In this document: piece by piece, positions 34,576 to 41,698 of the stretch | How positions within the stretch are numbered: position 1 is the first letter of the stretch | Layout: every line of letters starts with the position of its first letter | Assembly: GCA_964505035.1 (NCBI GenBank) | Contig: CAZDGK010000001.1 | Span: forward strand, 18,377 to 82,376 | DNA length: 64,000 nucleotides | Source of the DNA: CAZDGK01 sp964505035 | GTDB taxonomy: Bacteria > Patescibacteriota > Saccharimonadia > UBA4664 | Direction: 5' to 3' | Position numbers and translations under genes: made by a program | Notes under the pieces: generated by a model | Told to the model about the DNA's origin: nothing | Databases searched by the model: none | The model's input: the letters and a program-made list of their open reading frames with translations, nothing else

Positions 34576-34998
34576 ATGACAAAGGGGCCAACGCCCCGGG
34601 CTGTTGGCGCGCTGGTCATAAGCCGCGATCTGATCCTGCTCATGCGGCGCGGCCGGGCCGTGCTCTGGTCCGCACCGTGCGGCGAGCTCTCCGGAGCAGA
34701 CCAGGCTGCAGCTGCCACTGAATTGGCCAAGAAACAGGCCTATGCCATCGTGCAGCCGCAGCGGTTAGTCGGCATCACCACCGATTTTGGTGACGTTCTC
34801 GGCCCAATCGCCTGGTGGAGCTGCACTCTGCTGCAGCCACTGCCGGGTAGCGATGATCCCAGCTATCAATTGCTGGGAGCCGACTACCGGCACCTGGAGT
34901 GGGTCAAACTCCAGGACGTCAGCCACTACCCGCTAGTCCCGGCGTTGCACCAACTCTTCGCCGGGCACTACGCCAACCTGGAGCTGTTCTTCAGCTAG
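34576..34998 (+). CDS. Nudix-like protein with degenerate Nudix box
   Basis: A 140-residue protein with the Nudix fold pattern ('AVGALVISRDLILLMRRGRAVLWSAPCGEL', later 'HLEWVKLQDVSHYPLVPAL'). The box that should read G-x5-E-x7-R-E-U-x-E-E-x-G-U is 'GELSGADQAAAATELAKKQAYAI': the metal-binding Glu pair is Lys-Lys and the Arg is Thr. It is probably not a hydrolase. GAAGGGAAG precedes the ATG; extended -10 TGC-TATACT at 34519-34527. Confidence 0.6.
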   Translation: MTKGPTPRAVGALVISRDLILLMRRGRAVLWSAPCGELSGADQAAAATELAKKQAYAIVQPQRLVGITTDFGDVLGPIAWWSCTLLQPLPGSDDPSYQLLGADYRHLEWVKLQDVSHYPLVPALHQLFAGHYANLELFFS

Positions 34999-35001
34999 AC
35001 T

Positions 35002-35035
35002 AAGCCGGGGGGTCGCCACATTTGGCACCTCCGGC
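35002..35035 (+). terminator. Possible terminator hairpin
   Basis: AGCCGG...CCGGCT with inner pairing GGGT/ACC and GCC/GGC after the Nudix-like gene; the T tail is weak. Confidence 0.5.
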
Positions 35036-35064
35036 TTCTCCATATTCAGACTATAATGACAATT

Positions 35065-36312
35065 ATGAATCAACTTGTCCGCCTCACTCGCCACGAAGCC
35101 GCTCGCCAACGAGACACCCTCAATCTCATCGCCTCCGAGAATTATCCCTCGCCAAGCACGCTGGCACTCCTTGGTAGTGTCTGGTCAAACAAATACGCCG
35201 AGGGGCAGCCCGGCAAGCGCTATTATGCCGGCAATGTCTATGCCGACGAGCTGGAGAGTTTCGTCCAAGCCAAAGCCCTAGCCATCTTCGACTCCACCGG
35301 CGAGTATGGCGCAAATGTCCAGGTATTGTCCGGCTCGCCCGCCAATGCCACCGTATTCCTCGCTGCCCTCGCCGCCGGCGACACCGTCATGAGCCTCAAT
35401 CTCGCCAATGGCGGCCACCTCAGCCACCTGCACGCCACCTCCAACTACCTCAAGTTCTTCCGGCTCATCAATTATGACGTCGTGGCCACCGCCCACGGCT
35501 ACGAGATCGACCAGGCCGACTACCAAGCCAAATTGACCGAGCACCAGCCCAAGCTCGTCATCATCGGCTTCTCGGCCTACCCTCGCGCCTACCAGTTTGA
35601 GCCTCTCATCAAGCTTGCCCACCGGCATGGCGCGCTGGTGCTGGCCGATATCGCTCACATTGCCGGCCTAGTGGCCGCTGGTCTGCACGACAGCCCATTC
35701 AAACCGGGCGCAGCCGGCGCCGATTACGTTTCCATGACCACCCACAAAACCCTACGGGGGCCCCGCGGCGCCCTACTCTTTGCCAAGCACCAGCACCTCG
35801 CCGAACTCAACCGCACCGTCTTCCCGGGCACCTCGGGCGGTCCGCACCTGCACCAAATCGCCGCCACCGGCCAGGCCTTGCTCGAGGTGCTCGGCGAGGA
35901 CCAATACCCCGACCGCCGGCCGTTCCCAGAGTATGCCAAGGCCATTATCAGCACCTGCCGCGCCCTTGAAGCCGGGCTAAACGATGGGGGACTCGCCGCC
36001 ATTTCGCCCACCCAGACCCACCTCACTCTCACCCAGCTCCCACCCGAGCTCGATAGTCTCGACGTCCAGCGGCGCCTCGAGTCGCTCGGCCTCATCCTCA
36101 ATCGCAATCTCATTCCCTTTGACGCCAAGACCGCCTGGCGCCCCAGTGGTTTGCGCCTCGGCACCGCCGCGCTGGCCAGCCGTGGCCTCACACCAGAGTC
36201 AGCCCGCACTCTAGGCCAGCTCATTGCCGATATCGTCCTGCGCCGCCTACCGGACGCAGCGGCTCAGCGGCGCGTCAAAGACCTGGTCGCCCAGCTCGCC
36301 TGGTGGTATTAA
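35065..36312 (+). CDS. glyA: Serine hydroxymethyltransferase
   Basis: A 415-residue PLP enzyme: 'LNLIASENYPS', 'YADELESFVQAKAL', PLP Lys in 'MTTHKTLRGPRGALLF', 'TSGGPHLHQIA'. It converts serine and THF to glycine and methylene-THF, the cofactor used by ThyA. ATG 35065 is chosen because TATAAT (35052-35057) ends 7 bases before it; the in-frame ATG 35056 overlaps the -10 box itself. The gene is thus probably leaderless. Confidence 0.95.
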   Translation: MNQLVRLTRHEAARQRDTLNLIASENYPSPSTLALLGSVWSNKYAEGQPGKRYYAGNVYADELESFVQAKALAIFDSTGEYGANVQVLSGSPANATVFLAALAAGDTVMSLNLANGGHLSHLHATSNYLKFFRLINYDVVATAHGYEIDQADYQAKLTEHQPKLVIIGFSAYPRAYQFEPLIKLAHRHGALVLADIAHIAGLVAAGLHDSPFKPGAAGADYVSMTTHKTLRGPRGALLFAKHQHLAELNRTVFPGTSGGPHLHQIAATGQALLEVLGEDQYPDRRPFPEYAKAIISTCRALEAGLNDGGLAAISPTQTHLTLTQLPPELDSLDVQRRLESLGLILNRNLIPFDAKTAWRPSGLRLGTAALASRGLTPESARTLGQLIADIVLRRLPDAAAQRRVKDLVAQLAWWY

Positions 36313-36319
36313 CTTTAAA

Positions 36320-36351
36320 ACCGGCTGCCGAGTAATCCTCGGGCAGCCGGT
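36320..36351 (-). terminator. Terminator between glyA and the GT4 gene
   Basis: A stem of about 13 base pairs (36320-36332 with 36338-36351, one bulge). On the minus strand it is followed by TTTTAAAG; it may also end glyA transcripts. Confidence 0.65.
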
Positions 36352-36365
36352 CAGTGGGGTAGCGT

Positions 36366-37574
36366 TCATATGCTAACCCGCAGCCTGACAGGAGCATTTA
36401 CCACTTCCGCGTATAGTTCCGTCATAGCTTCTGCCGTGTGGTTCCAGCCGTAGCGGGCATGCACCCGCCGCGCCGCCGCCTTGCCGTACTTGCGACGCAG
36501 CGCCGCATCACCAAGCAGCTCGCTGATAGCGCTAGTCAGCCCAGCGCGATCGCCCGGCATAACCTGCCGGCCGGTACTGCCATCTACCACACTGTCAATC
36601 AGACCTCCCACAGCATAGGTTACCACCGGCACACCACAGGCCATCGCCTCTAGCGGCGTCAAGCCAAACGGTTCATACCAGGGTGTGCACGTCACGAGGT
36701 CGGCCGAGCGGTACCAGCTCGCCATCTCCGATGCCGGAACCGCACCCACCAACTGCACCTGATCGGTCACACCGAGCGCGTCAGCCAGCTGGTACAGTCG
36801 CCTAAACTCCGGGTCACGATCAGCCCCATGTTCGGGCCCGCCCACCACCACCAGCTCGACGCCGGGCAGGTTAGGCAGGATCCGAATCACCTCCTCGAAC
36901 CCCTTGCGCGGAACGGGTCGGCCAACTGCCAGTAGCCGGGGCCCGGTCTTATTGACCGTCGGCCCGCGCGGCTGAAACTGGTTCAGATCAATGCCGGAAG
37001 GAATGAGCCGGATTTGGGTAGCGGGGACGCCAAGAGCCATTAGTTCGGCCACCTCATCGCTACATTGAGCCACGACTCGCTGCACCACCAGGGCCAGCTG
37101 CCGTTCAATCGACATCCGCCCCGCCGGACTAGTATCGTCCTGGCGCTGGAAACGTCGCTTGACGTTGCCGTGAGCATGATAGGTCAGCACAACCGGAATC
37201 TGCCGCGGCATCGCCCCCCGCAACGCCGCGATTCCGCTCATCCAGAAGTGGGCATGAACCACATCCGGCCGCCTCTTCGACTCCGCAAACCGACTGCTCA
37301 GCCAGCTGCCAAATGGCACCATATAGGGCATGAGCTCGTCCTTGGGCACGCCTTCGGGAGGACCCACGGGCACATGCACCACCTCATACCCCCCTGGAGC
37401 GCTGATGCGCCCGGCCCTGACCATGCTGTCGCGCCGGGTGTAGACCGTCACTTCGTGACCCACCGCCACCAGCGCCGCAGCCAGACCGGCCACGTGTCGA
37501 TTTTGCCCACCGGCGTCAATTCCGCTAATCGTTGCCAGCGGGCTGGCATGCTCTGACACAAGTGCAATCCTCAT
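36366..37574 (-). CDS. GT4-family glycosyltransferase (MshA/sucrose-synthase-like)
   Basis: A 402-residue GT-B enzyme. The N-terminus 'IALVSEHASPLATISGIDAGGQNRHVAGLA' matches the group containing MshA and sucrose-phosphate synthase relatives. The C-terminal sugar-nucleotide motif 'CTPWYEPFGLTPLEAMACGVPVV' (E-x7-E) is intact. The product is unknown; many non-mycothiol bacteria have such proteins. ATG 37574 overlaps a short upstream ORF (ATGA), and GGGGGG lies 8 bases upstream. Confidence 0.85.
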   Translation of the reverse strand: MRIALVSEHASPLATISGIDAGGQNRHVAGLAAALVAVGHEVTVYTRRDSMVRAGRISAPGGYEVVHVPVGPPEGVPKDELMPYMVPFGSWLSSRFAESKRRPDVVHAHFWMSGIAALRGAMPRQIPVVLTYHAHGNVKRRFQRQDDTSPAGRMSIERQLALVVQRVVAQCSDEVAELMALGVPATQIRLIPSGIDLNQFQPRGPTVNKTGPRLLAVGRPVPRKGFEEVIRILPNLPGVELVVVGGPEHGADRDPEFRRLYQLADALGVTDQVQLVGAVPASEMASWYRSADLVTCTPWYEPFGLTPLEAMACGVPVVTYAVGGLIDSVVDGSTGRQVMPGDRAGLTSAISELLGDAALRRKYGKAAARRVHARYGWNHTAEAMTELYAEVVNAPVRLRVSI

Positions 37575-37621
37575 GCCGCACCCCCCGTTGGGTTGCAACA
37601 TCGGGGATCAAGGTACTTCAC
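37571..37621 (-). CDS. 16-codon upstream ORF with Cys-Cys, overlapping the GT4 start
   Basis: GTG 37621 with AGAAGGGAG upstream opens a frame encoding a 16-residue peptide starting 'MKYLDPRCCNPTGG' and ending in TGA that overlaps the GT4 ATG. Its first four codons copy those of thyA. It could couple translation of the GT4 gene to cysteine supply, or be a relic of the duplication. Confidence 0.4.
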   Translation of the reverse strand: MKYLDPRCCNPTGGAA

Positions 37622-37673
37622 CGGACACTCCCTTCTATTTGTGAGAATTAGCGCCAGCCGGGGCACTCTACCA
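37609..37673 (-). repeat. Leader duplication, copy 2 (before GT4)
   Basis: An imperfect copy of 34443-34502 in the same orientation. It retains the ribosome site and the GTG-AAG-TAC-CTT start of thyA but then diverges into the short upstream ORF. Confidence 0.6.
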
Positions 37674-37712
37674 CAACCTTTGCCAACACGCACCGTTAGT
37701 ACTTACAAAAGC

Positions 37713-37741
37713 TTGACGCTCACGCTCAAATCCGCTAATAT
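37713..37741 (+). promoter_or_regulatory. Promoter of the rplJ-rplL operon
   Basis: TTGACG (37713-37718), exactly 17 bases, TAATAT (37736-37741). Transcription would start near 37748. Confidence 0.75.
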
Positions 37742-37747
37742 TACTCT

Positions 37748-37865
37748 CGTTCACCGTAGACAGTGGCCGTGCTGGTAACCACCAGTGCTTAATCCGCCAC
37801 CGAGGTAATCCACAACCGGATAACTTCAAACTGTCTCTTTGGTGTTCGCCCAAGAGATTTTTTAA
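37748..37865 (+). ncRNA. Ribosomal protein L10 leader with attenuator
   Basis: The leader contains CCGTAGACAGTGG, then CTTAATCCGCCACCGAGGTAA, the conserved blocks of the L10-leader family in which L10(L12)4 binds its own mRNA. It ends in a hairpin (TCTC-TTGG/CCAA-GAGA, about 37833-37858) with six T, which would stop transcription 25 bases before rplJ. The segment ACTGTCT can pair with AGACAGT of the binding site, giving a switch. Confidence 0.8.
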
Positions 37866-37890
37866 ATGCTTAAAGCAAAAGGGAAGTGAC

Positions 37891-38421
37891 ATGGCCATTT
37901 CTCGTGAGGCCAAGGAGTCGGCGGTAGCTCAGCTAACGCAGGACCTCAGCCACATCAAATTGGCCGTCATGACCGACTACCGCGGTCTCACCGTCGGTGA
38001 AGTAGAGGAGTTGCGCAATCTGCTCCGTGCTCAGGGTATGACCTACCGGGTCACCAAGAACACGCTGCTGCGCATCGCCACCAAAGCCAATGCGGCCCTG
38101 GCCGACATTGACCCACAGAGCTTCACCGGCCCCATGGCCCTGGCGATGGGCTTTGATGATGAAGTGGCTCCGGCCCGCGTCATCTTCCAGTACGCCAAGG
38201 CGCATGACGCGCTTGAGGTGGTAGGCGCCATCACCGGCGACGGACAGCTATTATCTGCCGCCGACGTGAAGGCCCTGGCCACGCTACCCACTCGCGAGCA
38301 ACTCATTGCTCAGGTGGTCGGCACCATCGCGGCACCCCTCACCGGGTTTGTCGGTGTCATGGCGGGCAACGTCCGCTCCATCATTAATGTTCTAAACGCT
38401 CTGAGCGAAGCTCGGGCCTAA
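37891..38421 (+). CDS. rplJ: 50S ribosomal protein L10
   Basis: A 176-residue protein: 'AVAQLTQDLSHIKLAVMTDYRGLTVGEVEELRNLLR' and 'YRVTKNTLLRIATKA' are the L10 core; the C-terminal helix binds L7/L12 dimers. AAGGGAAG precedes the ATG. It represses its own operon through the leader above. Confidence 0.96.
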   Translation: MAISREAKESAVAQLTQDLSHIKLAVMTDYRGLTVGEVEELRNLLRAQGMTYRVTKNTLLRIATKANAALADIDPQSFTGPMALAMGFDDEVAPARVIFQYAKAHDALEVVGAITGDGQLLSAADVKALATLPTREQLIAQVVGTIAAPLTGFVGVMAGNVRSIINVLNALSEARA

Positions 38422-38443
38422 GCAATAGCAAAGGAACCTATCA

Positions 38444-38887
38444 ATGGCAGAAGACAAGGTCGAAACGACCGAAACCACCGAGACCGAAACGGTTGAGATC
38501 CCCAAGAAGTTTAAGGAGCTAGTCGAGGCTATCGACAAGCTCAGCGTGCTGGAGCTCAGCGAGCTCGTCAAGGTGCTCGAGAAGCACTACGGCGTGTCCG
38601 CTGCCGCCCCCATGGCTGTAGCCGCTGCTCCGGCCGCTGCTGGTGACGGCGAAGGTGCCGCTGCCGCCGAGGAGAAGACCACCTTCACCGTGGTACTAGC
38701 CGACGCTGGTGCCAACAAGATCAATGTCATCAAGGCCGTTCGTGAGATCACCGGCCTGGGCCTGGCCGAGTCCAAGGCTCTGGTCGACGGCGCCCCCAAG
38801 CCGGTCAAGGAAAATGTCTCCAAGACCGACGCCGAAGACGCCAAGGCCAAGCTGACCGAGGCCGGCGCCACCGTCGAGCTCCAGTAA
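38444..38887 (+). CDS. rplL: 50S ribosomal protein L7/L12
   Basis: A 147-residue protein, somewhat longer than usual owing to a Glu/Thr-rich start. It has the dimerisation domain '[21 protein letters not shown]', an Ala/Gly hinge, and the C-terminal domain '[33 protein letters not shown]', all standard. It recruits translation factors. Confidence 0.96.
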   Translation: MAEDKVETTETTETETVEIPKKFKELVEAIDKLSVLELSELVKVLEKHYGVSAAAPMAVAAAPAAAGDGEGAAAAEEKTTFTVVLADAGANKINVIKAVREITGLGLAESKALVDGAPKPVKENVSKTDAEDAKAKLTEAGATVELQ

Positions 38888-38911
38888 GCCAGTCCTGTCC
38901 ATACCAAAAAT

Positions 38912-38933
38912 GAGCCCACCCGGGCTCTTTTTT
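38912..38933 (+). terminator. Terminator of rplJ-rplL
   Basis: GAGCCC-ACCC-GGGCTC followed by six T. The T run merges with the TGA-TATGAT promoter of the next gene. Confidence 0.9.
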
Positions 38934-38947
38934 GATATGATCGGCGT

Positions 38948-39727
38948 ATGACACCCGAGAATGGACCCAACCAAGCCCACGAGTTTACCGCCAAGGACCA
39001 AGCCGAGCTGCTATCCCTGCTCGGCCACCACGATGCCGAATCGAGCACCGAAGGCGTCGAGCACCTCGAGCCAGCCACCGGCAGCGACATGTTCCGCGAC
39101 TTCCAAGCCACCTTCATGCTCGGCAATGGCGGCGCCACTGGCCAAGAGGCCGCCATGCGGCTGATGGCCGGCGCCTACCGTCGCAACACTACCGGACCAG
39201 AGCTCCAAGCCGCCACCGCCGAAGCCAACCAGCGTATCGCCGACCTACGCATACCCAATAAGCACGCGCCCATACCGGTTGCCCAGTACGGCGCTTATGC
39301 CATCAACTCAGCCGACAATCTTCTCAAGGGCAGCTCCTTTGTCGATCGCTGGGCCGTTTTTCAGGGCCTCATTCTTGGTCAGCTGACACCACCCAGAGCG
39401 GCCACCCAGCAACAGCTCAGACAAGACATCATTACCAGCGCACTCCAAATGGATGTCCGCTACATTACTGAAGGCCGGAAAGGACGCGAGAAGAGTGGCG
39501 ACCCTCACGAGAGCATCTATCGCGAATATATCCTCGGCGACAGTCTGCGTGGCAGTGATTACGTCATCGCACTCCGGGATGCTCTGCGCGAAACCGCCCT
39601 CGAAATGGTCCAGTCCGGCCACATGCCGCCCCAGCTAGCCGAAGTTGTGCAGCTATGGGAGGCCCATCATCCCGGCCAGCGTTTCTTTGATCTGCCCGCT
39701 CCGCGCCAGCGCCCTAAATCAAATTGA
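38948..39727 (+). CDS. Hypothetical cytoplasmic protein
   Basis: A 259-residue, mostly helical and hydrophilic protein without membrane segments or recognisable motifs; the middle ('SFVDRWAVFQGLILGQL') is the most hydrophobic part. ATG 38948 lies six bases after an extended -10 (TGA-TATGAT, 38933-38941), so it is leaderless. It follows the L7/L12 terminator directly. No function can be proposed. Confidence 0.65.
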   Translation: MTPENGPNQAHEFTAKDQAELLSLLGHHDAESSTEGVEHLEPATGSDMFRDFQATFMLGNGGATGQEAAMRLMAGAYRRNTTGPELQAATAEANQRIADLRIPNKHAPIPVAQYGAYAINSADNLLKGSSFVDRWAVFQGLILGQLTPPRAATQQQLRQDIITSALQMDVRYITEGRKGREKSGDPHESIYREYILGDSLRGSDYVIALRDALRETALEMVQSGHMPPQLAEVVQLWEAHHPGQRFFDLPAPRQRPKSN

Positions 39728-39728
39728 A

Positions 39729-39753
39729 GCCCCCCGACCATGCGTCAGGGGGC
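39729..39753 (-). terminator. Terminator hairpin between convergent genes
   Basis: GCCCCC...GGGGGC with inner GAC/GTC; on the minus strand the tail is TTCAATTT, fitting the end of the 39766 gene. Confidence 0.55.
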
Positions 39754-39765
39754 AAAAGGGCAGGC

Positions 39766-40074
39766 TCATTCCGCCAGCAGGATCCGCACTGACGGACAAT
39801 CCGCCAGGCTGCTCAGCAGCACGTCGACACCCAGTCGCTCGTCTTCGATCCGGGCCTGTCCCAAGTCCATATGACTGGGCAAATCCTTGATCTTGTCCGT
39901 GCACCTAGGGTCGATAACCAAATGTGGCTCCACCTGAAATGACAGAATTGCCGGCCCGAGCACCAGCCATTTAGCTGGCTGCAGGTCGCCAATGTCAACC
40001 AGGCAGTCGATCACACTGAGTTCGCCGGGGTTGAGCGGGTGGCTGTCTGCGTCGATCGCAAACCGGACCCACAT
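39766..40074 (-). CDS. Hypothetical protein
   Basis: A 102-residue soluble protein with alternating Val/Ile/Leu stretches that suggest a beta-rich fold. GGAGGT lies 8 bases before ATG 40074, supporting translation. It is divergent from the VOC gene. No family recognised. Confidence 0.6.
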   Translation of the reverse strand: MWVRFAIDADSHPLNPGELSVIDCLVDIGDLQPAKWLVLGPAILSFQVEPHLVIDPRCTDKIKDLPSHMDLGQARIEDERLGVDVLLSSLADCPSVRILLAE

Positions 40075-40149
40075 ATACTCAAGACCTCCTCGGGTCTAAG
40101 ACGCGCCTCAGGTTTGTTATATACTAAGTCTGACATTGGAGGCAATATT

Positions 40150-40560
40150 ATGGACCACACCACGTTAAACCCGTACCTCAACTTTGGTGGCAACGCCCGC
40201 GAAGCCATGGAATTCTACCACGGCATCTTTGGTGGCAAGCTCGACATCCAGACCTTTGGCCAGACCCCCGGCATGGACGTGCCAGCCGGCTACGAGGACA
40301 AGGTGCTGCATGCCCATCTGAAATTTGGCCAGGTCATCATCATGGCCTCCGAAACCCAGCCCGGCACCCAGCCCGTAGTTGGCAACAACGTCCACCTCAG
40401 TCTCAACGGCCAGGACAAAGAGGTAATCACCCAGTGGTTCAATGCCCTAGCCGAGGGCGGCAAAGTCGACATGCCTCTAGCCGAGCAATTCTGGGGCGAC
40501 ACATTTGGTATGCTCACGGACAAGTTTGGTATCCATTGGATGGCCAATATCGAAAAGTAG
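40150..40560 (+). CDS. VOC-superfamily protein (PhnB-like)
   Basis: A 136-residue protein with 'LNPYLNFGGNAREAMEFYHGIFGGKLDIQTFGQTP' and 'QFWGDTFGMLTDKFGIHWMANI', the layout of PhnB/glyoxalase-like proteins. The substrate is unknown; homologues include metalloenzymes and antibiotic-binding proteins. GGAGG is 7 bases upstream, and TATACT lies at 40120-40125. Confidence 0.85.
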   Translation: MDHTTLNPYLNFGGNAREAMEFYHGIFGGKLDIQTFGQTPGMDVPAGYEDKVLHAHLKFGQVIIMASETQPGTQPVVGNNVHLSLNGQDKEVITQWFNALAEGGKVDMPLAEQFWGDTFGMLTDKFGIHWMANIEK

Positions 40561-40562
40561 TT

Positions 40563-40591
40563 TTGACTTTGTTCGTGGGCTGTAGTATTAA
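40563..40591 (+). promoter_or_regulatory. Promoter for the gene at 40634
   Basis: TTGACT (40563-40568), 17 bases, TATTAA (40586-40591). Confidence 0.65.
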
Positions 40592-40633
40592 TAAGGCCAG
40601 TTGGAGTTATACCTAAAACAAAGGGATGGTGGA

Positions 40634-41164
40634 GTGGCCGAATTTACCGACAAGCAGTTAAAGACTCTCAAAAAATTAATCGAAACCGCCGAGACCAATC
40701 TGGCGGGGGCCAAGGAATTATTAACGAGTCTAGTCGGCTCAGACGATACTGTCGCGCCGGCCTCTGCCGTGAACGCCGCCAAAGCCGGCGATATGAGCAG
40801 TGGCAAAGTCATCGAGGGTGCCTTCGACGGCCAACACATGATCGGCCCCGACGGCAAGAATTATCCTGTGCCCGCCAACTACGCATCCAAGAGCAAGCTG
40901 GTCCAGGGCGACCTGCTCAAGCTAATCATTGGCGATGACGGTAGTTTCATCTACAAGCAAATCGGCCCAGTCGAGCGCAAAAAGCTCATCGGCACGCTCA
41001 ACCTCAAGGACGGTGCCTACTTCGTGGAGGCCCGCGGCAAGGAATATCACGTTCTATTCGCCAGCGTCACCTATTTCAAGGCTCAGCCAGGCGACCAAGT
41101 CACCATGGTGATCCCCGACGAGGGCGACGCCGACTGGGCAGCCATTGAAGCCGTCATCGGCTAA
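40634..41164 (+). CDS. Conserved CPR protein of unknown function
   Basis: A 176-residue protein. An N-terminal helical pair (about residues 1-38) is followed by an Ala/Ser linker and a beta-rich domain with 'GAFDGQHMIGPDGKNYPVPANYASKSKLVQGDLLKL', 'FIYKQIGPVERKKLIGTL' and 'VLFASVTYFKAQPGDQVTMVIP'. I recognise this block as widely conserved in Saccharibacteria and other CPR without a known role; a nucleic-acid-binding beta-barrel is possible. GTG 40634 has AAAGGGA 7 bases upstream; the TTG at 40601 lies too close to the transcription start. Confidence 0.75.
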   Translation: MAEFTDKQLKTLKKLIETAETNLAGAKELLTSLVGSDDTVAPASAVNAAKAGDMSSGKVIEGAFDGQHMIGPDGKNYPVPANYASKSKLVQGDLLKLIIGDDGSFIYKQIGPVERKKLIGTLNLKDGAYFVEARGKEYHVLFASVTYFKAQPGDQVTMVIPDEGDADWAAIEAVIG

Positions 41165-41219
41165 TGTTATAACACGTAGACACCAGCCAGCTCTTTGACC
41201 GCACGAATCGAGGTGAGCT

Positions 41220-41561
41220 ATGACTGGCACCGCCGAGCAGACATTGCTCGTCACGGACGGCCCCAAGCAAGGCGCCCTGCTGCGGCTAGGCCTGTTCTGG
41301 ATCGTCTCCAGTTCTGGGCCTCCCCGCGCTCTGCTGCTGCGGGCGTGGCTGGATGGGCGCAATACCCACCAGCTCTTCACGCTCATGGCAGAGCATTGGC
41401 AGGAAAATACACCCGGACAATGGGTACTGCACGGCCAGGTGTTCGACACCCTGCCCGGAGGAGATCCCAGCGAGTCGCTGGGCCTCTACGTAGTGCGCTA
41501 CAACGCCTGGTCGGGCCAAGGCTTCGGCCGTCCAACCTCACCGGCGCCCCATCTCGTGTGA
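41220..41561 (+). CDS. Hypothetical protein
   Basis: A 113-residue soluble protein rich in Trp, Leu and Gly; no family recognised. GAGGTGA lies 5 bases before ATG 41220, and an extended -10 (TGT-TATAAC, 41165-41173) is upstream. Its stop codon lies inside the terminator stem. Confidence 0.55.
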   Translation: MTGTAEQTLLVTDGPKQGALLRLGLFWIVSSSGPPRALLLRAWLDGRNTHQLFTLMAEHWQENTPGQWVLHGQVFDTLPGGDPSESLGLYVVRYNAWSGQGFGRPTSPAPHLV

Positions 41562-41580
41562 TGGGGCGCCGCCCCTTTTC
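41542..41580 (+). terminator. Intrinsic terminator
   Basis: A perfect 12-base-pair stem (41542-41553 with 41560-41571), 6-base loop, then CCCCTTTTC. Confidence 0.8.
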
Positions 41581-41698
41581 GGCGCTAGCCGATAACCTCA
41601 TGATATACACAGCTCAGTCTACCAATATTGGGATATACTAGAACCAGATGCGATTTCGTATTTAAGCAAATTCGCAAAAGAAGTGGAGAGTGGAAGGG

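Noticed and set aside
40082..40098. AGACC/GGTCT hairpin between the 39766 and VOC genes as terminator
   Set aside because: Only five base pairs, no T run, and it lies between divergent genes where no terminator is needed.
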